NCBI RefSeq assembly: GCF_020382885.2
Contig: NC_058496.1
Span: forward strand, 17,464,501 to 17,528,500
Reading direction: 5' to 3'
Length of the DNA stretch: 64,000 nucleotides
Origin: Scatophagus argus
Lineage: Eukaryota; Chordata; Actinopteri; Scatophagidae
Shown here: piece by piece, positions 1 through 46,700 of the stretch
Numbering within the stretch: the first letter of the stretch is position 1
Layout: every line of letters starts with the position of its first letter
Program-made: the position numbers and the translations under genes
The notes under the pieces: generated by a model
What the model was told of the DNA's origin: nothing
What the model saw: only the letters and a program-made list of their open reading frames with translations
Databases searched by the model: none

Positions 1-206
1 CGCTACACTCAACAACAGTTCCTTCTCCCCACTGCCTAAATATTTGCATATAGCAATACAATAGGCATGCAGAGGGAAAAAATCCTCACATTTAGCATGT
101 GTGCATGAATTGCATATTAACTGATGATGGTTCAGTGATATGAATGGTAAATCTACTCTAATGAAAGATACAAAAATTACATCCAGGAAGTTACTCCAGC
201 ACTTAC
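1..206 (-). other. camk2b intron 12 (partial)
   Basis: AT-rich intron left of exon 12. The variable linker exons should lie further left; none is recognisable here. Confidence 0.7.
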
Positions 207-36069
<35,863 letters not shown>

Positions 36070-36400
36070 GTCGCTCCTCTGTCTCTCGCTTCTTCTACTT
36101 TGACAGCTCCGAAAAAAAATTGCGGTTATTTTGCGCTGGATTTGCGTTTGAAACACGGGTCCGCCCAGCAGCTACACGGCCGTTGGAGCGGTGAAATGCC
36201 TTGTCGGAGGCGCCGAGTGAAGGACGGTGCGATACGGACAGGCGAAACGAAGAGGGTGGGTGTTCTCTCTCTCTCTGTCTCCGTCTCTCTACGCTCTCTG
36301 ACAGCTACCGCGCTCAACCTACCCGCCGTCAAGTTAGCTGACCAAACCGAAGTCACTTCCTGCAGCGATTTTCAGAGTAAAACGCAGCTTTAAAGTCAGA
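36070..36400 (-). promoter_or_regulatory. CpG-rich camk2b 5' UTR/promoter region
   Basis: Directly upstream of the camk2b ATG the DNA is unusually CpG-rich for this AT-rich window (for example the stretch around 36125-36245). A CpG-island promoter is typical of CaMKII genes. No TATA box is evident. The transcription start cannot be fixed from sequence. Confidence 0.45.
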
Positions 36401-38917
36401 ATGTTTACTATTATGACTTTGGTAATGCATGTCGTTTCTGTAAATGCACAAAACAATTCAAATGGTCCCCCTGAAGCCCAAAGAATAAAGTTTAGAAAAT
36501 ATTTGTTTCGTGTGCGTGCAGAATCAACAAATAGGTTGGGACTTGAGGGGTTCAGGGAGATAAAACTACAAAATGCTTCCATTTAGCTGGTTAGCTGCTT
36601 ATTGTAAAACTCATATGCCATTTCAATGAACACCAGTACTGCATTCAGTTAATTCATTGAGGAGACATGGCAAACTGCTATAGTTAGACAGCATTAAACG
36701 TCAGTATCTCTTACCCAGCTTATTGGTGCTGGGAGTAGCCCAGCAGGCCTGTTAACCAGCTGTTAGCATGCTCTTAAGTTTGTATACATACGTTTGTAGT
36801 TTTGTTACATAAAATTTAAGTTAATAACTTGCTGACCTGAGCCATTGATATTCTATACCCTCCTTTTCTGATTGAAAGTATAAGGTTAAGCCTTTTTACT
36901 GTGTTTTGAAGGCAACAATAGACACTTTTCCGGTCTTGTGTAGTTAATTCTGACTGACTTGACAAAATCCGCTTGATTTGGTTGCAACTTGACTGCGAAG
37001 AGAAGGTGCAGGAGTGGCTCTCTGCCGCCCTCTGGTGGACCAAGTGCACAACGGCAAGACGCGGCAACGTAATAGCACACACCTCCCGCGTACACTGTGC
37101 GTATTTCCAAATAGGGGCAAATATGAGAGTGCTTGTGCCTGCAAAACGTGTCGCCATGTGTGTTGTGCGTGCATGTATTTATCTGCTATTCAAACTGGGT
37201 TCACGGTTTAATCCATAATACATTACACCAAGATTTATACTGACCCTGAAATAAGATAGATAACTCAGACATCACATCAGCAGACTAGACGTGTTAGGCT
37301 ATGGAGATAGCCACGTAGATAATACAGTAAAATATCACTATGAACGTTCAGCATGCCAGAGACATGGCAACATTATATAAACAGGCCGAGTGCAGTTATT
37401 ATTAGTTACAATGCATTTGGTTTATATTGCACAATGAATATGCAATTGCATGTGCACTGCAAAAAACTGCACTCAGAGCTGTATCAAAACTGTAAAAAAT
37501 ACTGAATTCACATGTCCAAATTCTGTTTTCTTAACAGAAGCCCACCAACCTGTGACACTGCTGACAAGCCAATAACCAAACTCTGTACAAAACAAAACAA
37601 AACATAATTTCCCTTCTTCATACGAGTGCTGTAAGAACTGAAACTTGTTTCTCTGTGCTTTAAGGTAAGCTGTCAAACACAAGAGAGCTTGCAGTTTAAC
37701 TTGTGCTCTAGCAGCCCACATCCTCTCAGACCGTGTGATCCCACCAGAATCAAGCTGGGCAGCATCCAAATTTGAGAGTAAAAATTCACCACAGCAGGTC
37801 GACTCGCGCTGTGCCTGCATAGTTAGGATGTTCTGTGTTTGCCTTTGCCTCCACAGTGTTGTGAAGCTGTAGCGCTGCATTCAAGAACTGGATAGAGCAC
37901 ATCATGTGAATTCCACTTGGTGATTACTGAGGCCTACAGAAACTGATTATACTTATGCTCATTTCTCCACAAATGTTTACTGTGTTTATCACTTTGAAAG
38001 TGAAAAGTGAAAGTGACATATTCTGTCATTGGAGGGAACTCACTCCAACGAAATTTGTTCTCTGCATTTAACCCACCCAAGTGACGTGCACACACACACA
38101 GCAAACCCGGGGCAGTGGGCGACCGCGTGCAGCGCCCGGGGAGCAGTGGGGGTTAGGTACCTTGCTCAAGGGTACCTCAGCCATGGACACCGGGACGGGG
38201 AATCGAACCAGCGATCCACCGGTTACGGGTCCGACACCCTAACCGCTGATCCACGACTGCCCCACTTTGTACTTTGTACCAGAGTTTAAGTTATTTCAAC
38301 AGAAAATGGAATTGGAGCCAAAATTAGACAGTTTCCACTTTTCTGTTGTCTGTTGTCTGCAAATATTGTCTCTAAAGTAAGAGATGCATCAGCCTATAAC
38401 CTCACTGTAAAATGCAAGTCACAAGACACAGAGTGATACATCTTCTCTCTATTGGATCTCTGTACATCAGTTTCAGGAGTCACATTCTACCCGTTAAACT
38501 TTCATTCACATCTAATCTGTAATTTCAGCTTGCCAGATACATATTTAATTACACAGAGGATAAAAAAACACTAGCTAGCACACACCGGGCATTAAAGGCA
38601 TCAAGTCAGAATCAAGGCCAAAAAACATCTGAAGAGCACATCCCTGGTAGTTTGTGCTCACTGCTCACATGATAAACTAAGAAGTATTAGCATTTAGCTC
38701 AAATATAACCTAAAAGAGCCACCACCATGGCTATATGTCTTGTTGTTGAAGAGTTTGGCCACCTGAGATAACCCTTCGTCCGTCCATTCACGCCGCTTTG
38801 TAATTAGCTTGATTAACCATTTGGGACTCATTATACAGGGGGCCCTTCGGCTTCCTGAGTCACATCTTCATCCTGAGCTGTGCAAGAAGAAACTTCAATC
38901 AATATTCAATTAAAGCC
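36401..38917. other. Intergenic region between camk2b and the sec24-like gene
   Basis: Contains the minus-oriented SINE. The rest shows no recognisable gene. The two genes point the same way, camk2b downstream of the sec24-like gene. Confidence 0.6.
37991..38264 (-). mobile_element. tRNA-derived SINE (V-SINE-like), minus orientation
   Basis: Reverse-complement copy of the element at 60776-61035, with the same B box (complement of ggaatcgaacc) and body motifs. The tail ends CACTTTCACTTTTCACTTT. An ACTTTG stretch at both edges may be target-site duplication. Lies between the camk2b 5' end and the sec24-like 3' end. Confidence 0.8.
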
Positions 38918-38927
38918 TTTATTTATT
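38918..38927 (-). terminator. Candidate polyadenylation signals of the sec24-like gene
   Basis: Two overlapping AATAAA hexamers on the minus strand (complement of tttatttatt), about 335 nt after the stop codon. This would give a short 3' UTR. No transcript evidence. Confidence 0.55.
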
Positions 38928-38963
38928 TATAGGAGATGATGCACCCAAAACATATTGTGGGCA

Positions 38964-38994
<31 letters not shown>

Positions 38995-39203
38995 TATGAA
39001 GACACAGGAATAAATTAACATAAACACAGAACAGTACAAATCACAGTCAACACAGCAGACGTCACACATATCATATGGATGTCTTAAAACGTCCCCATGC
39101 ACTGCCTGACAACAGGCTTTAAACATCTCCACATCATAATAATGTCTGGTAATACTGTTGTTGCAAACATGTCTTTAGTAAATCAATCCAGACTGGTGAG
39201 AAG

Positions 39204-39206
<3 letters not shown>

Positions 39207-39245
<39 letters not shown>
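39207..39245. repeat. (TG)n microsatellite in the sec24-like 3' UTR
   Basis: About 19 TG units; on the mRNA a (CA)n element beginning roughly 12 nt after the stop codon. A second one at 38969-38991 lies close to the poly(A) signals. Confidence 0.95.
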
Positions 39246-39246
<1 letters not shown>

Positions 39247-39258
39247 TGAATGTGTGAG

Positions 39259-39396
39259 TCAGAGAAGGCGGACAGAGTTGACATGGAGATGGTAGAGGAA
39301 GTCAGCATAGGATGCTCCTCCATTGGGGCTTTTGTCCTCCACCAGGTGGCGCTGCAGGGCCTCTTCGCAGGCATCGCCCTGCTTCACCACCCACAG
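39259..39396 (-). CDS. sec24-like terminal exon and stop codon
   Basis: 46 codons including TGA at 39261-39259. Encodes LWVVKQGDACEEALQRHLVE then DKSPNGGASYADFLYHLH. This is the conserved Sec24 C-terminus. A (CA)n repeat on the RNA strand begins about 12 nt after the stop. Confidence 0.9.
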   Translation of the reverse strand: MWVVKQGDACEEALQRHLVEDKSPNGGASYADFLYHLHVNSVRLL

Positions 39397-42300
39397 CTGA
39401 GACAGAAGAACAGAAACAGTCTCATCAGTTCCTCTGACGTCATCAGTCGACCCCGACTGTAATGACTTTATCCTGATATGACTTGGATCTAAAACCAAGC
39501 CCTGCTTGTGAGAATCATTCACTGAATCTGCACCAGCATGTCTCCTGACATCGGGCCCCCAGCAGAACGATTCACTTTTCAGGGTCAATGCATGTTGTTT
39601 CCCTTCATTTAATTATTAGGATTTTTTCACAGGCTTCTCTGAATTACCTACAAAACATCTGTTAGATTAAATGTGTCTTATCAAAACAAGAGAAAAGAAC
39701 TGTAAAGTACTATAACTTCATCCCAAAAATATCAGAGACCATCTGAGGAAATTATTTAGCATAGCCAGCACTAAGTAATTACAGGCTGATAATCTGCTGT
39801 AACTCTCTCATCCCTTGCAGACTGCTGTAGTGTCCCCTTTGTCTCCAGCTGTGCAGTGGACAGCATCTTTTGACACCAAGCAGAGAATATGAGAGCATTA
39901 GTGGGTTTTCTTGCCTGCGTGGCAGCTCAAATTTACAATAAATCTCACATGACGTGAACGCAGCACAAGTAGAAAAGCCAGGCTGGCATCAGAGATGTTA
40001 ATAGACTTCACATATTGAAACAGAAACAGTGCGGTTTAAGGAGCGTTAGGAGGCCACAGCAGGACAGGCAGCAGGACAGGCAGCAGGACAGGCAGCAGGA
40101 CAGGCAGCAGCTCACCTTGCGGGCACAAGGTGCGCGTGTGTTCAACGTGGTGATGAGGGCTCGAACACGGATGGACAGAGGGTTTTCAAGAACTGGCAGT
40201 TTGGTCTGAAGGAACACATGCACATAAACACAAAAATATCAGCAGTGGATAGTAAACAGATTGAGATAAGAGCCCCGTGGGTTCATTCTGTGTTGGCTCA
40301 ACTCAGTAGTGAGAAGCATCACGGCTCATATCCAACTAGTTCTTTTAATTCATCACCTGCCAACCCGTTCCCAACTCCCTGCCTTCCTCTCCTCAGTACC
40401 TTCCTCTTAATGTTACTTCATACTTTTCATTCTTGCCACTAGTGACTTGCATCAGTTTTTTTAATACTGAGGGACATCATTTTCCGTGGATTAAAATGCT
40501 TATAAAAATGTATTTGGAGGATATTTACACTGTAAGTGGACTAAAACAGATGCTGTGCTCCTGCATGTGTTCACTTGCACCCATCTAGTCTCTTACCTCT
40601 CCAGAGGGCAGGGAGGAGAAGCAGCCGGTGTTGAAGAGCTCGACCAGGGTGCCGGCTGGGACTTGGGTGCCTACCCAGAGCAGCAGGGTGAGGGGCGCAT
40701 GAACCAAATAGAGACCTCTGGGCTCCAGGCTGGCGGCACAGCAGCGCAGCGTCTCGTCTGCGTGTGGAGAGCTGCAGCCGTCGACTGACAGCAGCTGCGA
40801 GGGGCAAACGAGTGGAAATACACTTCAGTACACAGGATACACTACAAAGCTACAAAAGCAAAAACCAAAGGTAAAGTAAAGACTGATTTGTCAGTGATAG
40901 TACAGTCATCCCTTTATGGCAAAGAAATCACTCTCCACCCAAAGGCTGGTCAGTGGAAAACAGAGGTCCCAGGCTAACACTAATAAAAATAACTGCTCTA
41001 ACATCAGCAGCGTGGCCCGTGCTGCCTGTCTGCCACTGAAACCTGCTGTAAGACCGGTGCTTTGTTCTATAAAAACAGTAAATCATCTATTGTCCTTACA
41101 TTTACTTTTTCTGTTCTCTTTCTGCCAATGCAAATGTAGACTGTTTCTTTTTTTTTTCAATCAGCCATGTTCTGTGCACATGCTACAGGACATACACACA
41201 AAATGCCACAATATAGATTGACTGTGAACTATTCAACTAATAATATAACCACAACCACTTGTTGACTTGGACTACTGAATTATTTTAAGCTCATTTTACC
41301 ACCTCGTGTGGTACGACATGAGACATATCCTCTTTTGGTTACTCTTCTGCATTCTGTCCTGTTGCTCTGTGGTGCAGAAATTCAGCCTTCAGGCATATTC
41401 TGGAGAATAAATGTGATTAAGACAAACTCCCCTGAGCAGATGGTACTGACCAGAGGCAGCAGCAGAGGGTAGAAGTGTGTGCAGGTACTGCAGGTGTCCA
41501 TGCTGAGCACCTGGCAACGCTGATGCAGCCGCTGGTGGACGGAGCTCCTCAGGCCCGGCAGCAGCACCTCACTCTTCCTCAGACTGTTGATGTAAACAGG
41601 AAGTGCTCGCAGGTACTGAGGGAGGACCAGCTACAGGACACATGGAGTACAGTACACATGGTCAAAAAGATTTAAATGAACTTATGCTACAGTACGGGTT
41701 TTGTACGATAAATGAAGATAAGGACATAACAACAGAAAGATGATAGATTTGGTAGATTTGGTTCATGAAGTAAAAAAAAATAAGATATAGACTTGCACAG
41801 ACTAGAAGTAAAGACTAAAATGAGTCATTCACACTTTACTGAATAATAAGTGAAACAGTATTTATTAGCATTTATAATCGTGAAGAGTATTTTATGTTTC
41901 CAAACCTCACCTGTCCAGCAGACACTGAAGCAGAGCAGCAGTGTTTGCGGTAGGACGCCAGCGATTCGGTTACCTCCGTCTGCAGTTCCTCCCTCAGCTC
42001 CTGTAGAGGGCGCTCCAACACTGCACAGTAAACTGGACAGAATACTGTGGTCTTAATTAAAAGAAGCAAATTTAACATCTCAGCTATGAGGGACTCTATA
42101 AATCATGTTGATCACTGCTCTCATTTGCTTACACATTGCATAATAATTCAACATTAACATCAATTTTAATTTGACATTTACAAACTGATGTTTAATATCA
42201 TATTATCCGAGTTTATTTTACTGTACTGGTCTGTATGAGAAAATAATTTCTGATATTACAGAGATTACAGAGTAGAATATTTTTCCAATATGTCAATATT

Positions 42301-43675
42301 GGTTCATCAATGTTTATTAATAAACCATTCACAAGTGACCTGGCACTGATGTTAATGAGCACTGTGTTTTCTTTACAGTTTAAAACTCAAACAATGCAGT
42401 GAACCACAGTACAAGATCCTCACTTTTTTTGCAGTAGAAGGTGAGTAGGGTTTGGGCCTGGTACTGCCGGAAAGTGTCCTGCAGGTGATGTGAGCATCGC
42501 AGGGTCAAAGTGTGGACCCTGGTCTTCCTGTCTCCTGTCTGGCTGCTGTAAGACAACACAGCCTGACAGACAGGAGGGGGGAGGGGAGAATAGGGTTTAA
42601 AAAAAGAGTTTTGTGGGAATGGGTCCTCTGCAGGAAAACTGCAACTTTAGTGTGTCATAGAGCATCTTTTAAATCAACAGAATTCAGTCCACACTGAGTA
42701 ACTATTTTACTAAGGACTGATTAAAAGGTAAACAAAAAAACTGTCACCCATTTGACATGAAACCTACCTGTATGGCGACGCCTCTCGTCTCATCCAGAGC
42801 TCTGGTGTGTGTGAGCTCCACAGCCAGTGTTGTAAACTGATCAAGGGTTGCCATGGTGATCTGGCTGGGGTCAGGCCCAGGAATGAAAAGTCCATAACTG
42901 CCGGACACACGCAAATCTGACAAGACAGGTAGATATAGTGGAGTTGTATGTGTTTTTAAAGGACACACACACACACACACAATCTCTCACCTTTGCTGAC
43001 AAAAATCCTGAGCTCAGCCTTGTAGCCTGTGTCCGTCTCTACAGTTCTTTTTAGGTCAGTGCTGAAACGCTCTCTGTCCAAATCTCCCTGTAACGGACAT
43101 TTTTAAAAATACCAGTTTACAAAGGAGCTGCCCATCTATTTGTGTAAGTAGCATGTTACAGAAAAACATCATAAAAGTTTCACTAAAATACAGCTACAAG
43201 CACTTTTTCCAAGGTCCTCTATCAGCTGCTTCAACGTGCAGTCAGACAACATAAATCAAACACAAAATTAATCACCAACAATTTGATAAACTGCCTTTTA
43301 TCAAGTAAAAGGCAGTTTCTTTGCCTTTGAGAAGCTTTTTAACTCTGTGCTAAGCTAAGTGACTGTAGCTTTAAATCCAGCAGACTGTTGATAACACCTG
43401 CAGGTGGCTGTAGGTGTGCAGAGCTCCGCCTGTCAGATATGGAGTGTGTCCCGGCCAAGCCCCGCCCATGTCTTGCTGGGAGAGGACAAACAGGTGAACG
43501 CCGCAGCCCTGGCTGACACACTCCTTGGCCAACGAGACGGCTAGCTCTGATGGCTGAAAGATGGACTGGGGAAAAAGCAAACGGATGGGAATTAATGCAA
43601 CCATACAACCGTGAAACCCACCTGTAGAAGAAAGCCAGCTACAGAGCAGCACCCGTGTGTAACGGTTTACTTGTC

Positions 43676-43718
<43 letters not shown>

Positions 43719-46700
43719 GCATACTTTGGGTTTACTGGAGCCAAAGAACCCTGAGTTTGTGCATCCTGTCTCTATCAGAGGGGCAGAATGGAAGATCAGC
43801 AGCTTGCCAGGACAGTTTTGGGCCTAGGAACAAGAAAAAAGAGAAAGGATGTAGTTAATGGGCTACAGTTACATCAACTCTATCGCTGGTTACTGGCAAA
43901 AGAATAAACATTCTTATCCCTCCTTGTGCAGCTGCAAAAAATACAGAAGAAACTTATGATACACTTTGGAAGTCAGCAGAGATGACTGACCTGCAGTATG
44001 GCCAGGCCTGCTTTGACAGGCAGCTCCACGGGAACTCTAGAGTCATCACTCTCCGGACTAAAATGAGGAATAAGCTGCAACACACTGCACACACACAGAC
44101 AACAGGCACATAATGATCACTTTACACCCAAGCACACCAAAGTGATTCATTTTATTTTAACAAAGTAGCAGAAAAAAAAATGTCACTTTGTCATTTTTAT
44201 TAGCAGGAAGAAAGTGACGAGCTGAAGTCTTTGTAAAGCTTGATCATGAACATAAATCAAAAATGCTACCCATACGAGCAGAACCATGTGCACATGTTCA
44301 CACACATGTTCAGTTCAGCATGCACACTCAGTCAACCCGTCTGTTACCTGTCAATACCGTCTACGCAGTCTTTCAGGGACGTCAGAAGACCCTCCCTCAC
44401 GGGAAGCTGCAGGTCTTCTGTCTCTGTGATGACCAGCATGTGTGGGCGGGACAGGGCAGGGCTGAGGTCGTACAGGTGGATTCTGCTGTCATACGTCATC
44501 AAACCGATTCGGACGTCTGGCAAGGCATCATCATCCTCCCTGCGCGAATAAGATGAAACCTTAAAGACTGCTGACAGGAAACTACGTCACGGACCACTGG
44601 GCCTTCACAGTTATACTACAGAGCAGACAGTGAAAGAGTGTGTATTTGTGTGTGTGTGTGTGTGTGTGTACATATATAGTTAGATGTGAGTGTGTTTTAC
44701 CTCTTAAGCGAGGTGAGCAGAGTGAGTATTTGTTGTGTTGTAAACTCCAAATGTCCTCCTCCCAGCGCTGAGGCAGACACATCTATGGCTAGAAGCAGTG
44801 CAGCAGGTTCACCCTGTGATTAAACGCAAAAGTTTACACACACACACACACACAGGGAATTATTTTCAGAGCTTTCACTTTTTCCACTGTTATTCCTCAG
44901 CCCATATTCAGGAGCAGATAATGACAACTAACATGCAAACAAATCTGACAACTGTAGAAGATGAAACTAACCTTCTGAGTATTGAGTATCTCATATGACC
45001 CCATACTGAGTTCAGGTCTCTTGTCTTTATCCACCCGAACGCCCTCCACCCCTTTGGTGGGCTGGTAGTGTTGCCACGGCACTGAGACACAGGAGAGGAG
45101 GGAACTTGAATTTCTGCCTAGTGGTTGTATACCTGTCACACTGTAGTTTACATCCACGTCTGCACAGGCTCATATAACATATGTAGTGACAGCTTCACAC
45201 AGTGCAGCGCCAATCACATGAAGCTCAGTATCATCAAAACCAGTGAGCTTGTGGTGGACTTCAATTTTCCAAATATGGATCTTGTTGCAAAAAAATTCTA
45301 AAAGGAAGATGCTTCACAGACATCTTCAGCCCCTCAGTACAGAAGATCCATACAGTCAGAGGAAAATCGACTGATACCTTTTGCCAATTAATCAGTGTCG
45401 ACTGGACGCATTACAAACTCTACAGCCTCCACCAGTCAATCTCTCCAAAGGAAATTAATACGAGGGAAAATAAGGGCGCAAAAAATAAAAATTGAGGCTT
45501 TTCAACTGAAATGTACTGTAAAAAAAAAAAAAGACAGAACAACTCTTACCTTCACTGAGTTTACCACAGAAGGGGCAGTAAAACCTCTGACCACAGTCCT
45601 GCCAGCCCATCGCTGGGCACATGGAGGCGCCGCACCAACCACATCCCATTACACAGTCTGGCTCTTTGCACACTGGCAGTGACTTCAACACACAAACACA
45701 CATTCAAATCTGCACAGAAACCTTTACTCTGAACAGCACATGGGTTTATTTGTAGCGTTACAAAATGGTGTCACTCCCAAGTAAACATCTCCCCAGATAT
45801 TTCTCAACTTGTGCGTCCCTGATTTGTTTTTGCTCTTACATTTCCCCACAGAATATAGACTAAGTAAAAACTGACCTCTACAGCATTTTGTTTTGCTAGA
45901 GGGGAGACCAGAGCTCCCAGCGGGAGACGGCTGAGCAGGGCAGTCTGACCTTCACAGGGCACACAGTACGAGGTGGAGCGGATGGCGAAAGGGCTTGCAT
46001 TACCTAAGGTGCAACAGAGACAAGGTTAGGAATGACATAAAGGTTGCCTTAAAGAGCAGGGACACACCAGCATCACATCAAAACAAATCAGATTTGTAAT
46101 TCAGAAATGAATTGAAAAGTTGGCAATTCTGTATTAATATCAGGAAAGAATTGGAATTGATTTACATCTTGCAAACAATATAATTTATATTACATTATAT
46201 AATTACAGTGTGAAACACTAATTGAACAATTTCAGTGCAAACAGCTGTCATATGGTAACTCCTTCCTCAAGAAATAAAAGTAGCTTGAATTTGCTTCAAA
46301 TGGACCCACAGTACTTGATAAAGGACATATACATGGAGCACATCGCTGTGACACAGATGAAAACAGTGTTGTGTGTGCTTACCCCTGTCCTCTACAAGAC
46401 AGGAAGTAGTTGCCAGAGGAGGAAGACGGGACAAAGGCTCTGAGACGAAGACCTTGTCCCCCCACTCTGCCCTGTCCTCTGCGATCACCTTCACCTGTTA
46501 CAGATGTAGAAAGAGGCAGGGGTGACCTCACTAGCAACAGTAGGGTAACATTTCGCCATATTTAAATAGAGGCAGGGTCTATCATGAAATACCTTCACTC
46601 ACACAACAGTTATAGCCTATGTATAAACATGCATGAAATCACCAGTAAGCATAAATTATGTTGACAGAGTCAAGGAATGTAGCCCGTTTGATCATCACAG

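Noticed and set aside
40058..40110. CRISPR-like short repeats
   Set aside because: Contiguous 12-bp tandem units without spacers, inside a vertebrate intron.
42021..42032. Alternative acceptor TGTGCAG (at 42022) for sec24-like exon 16
   Set aside because: It also keeps frame, but the upstream CCAG acceptor restores an ungapped match to Sec24 (IYCAVLERPL), so 42032 was used.
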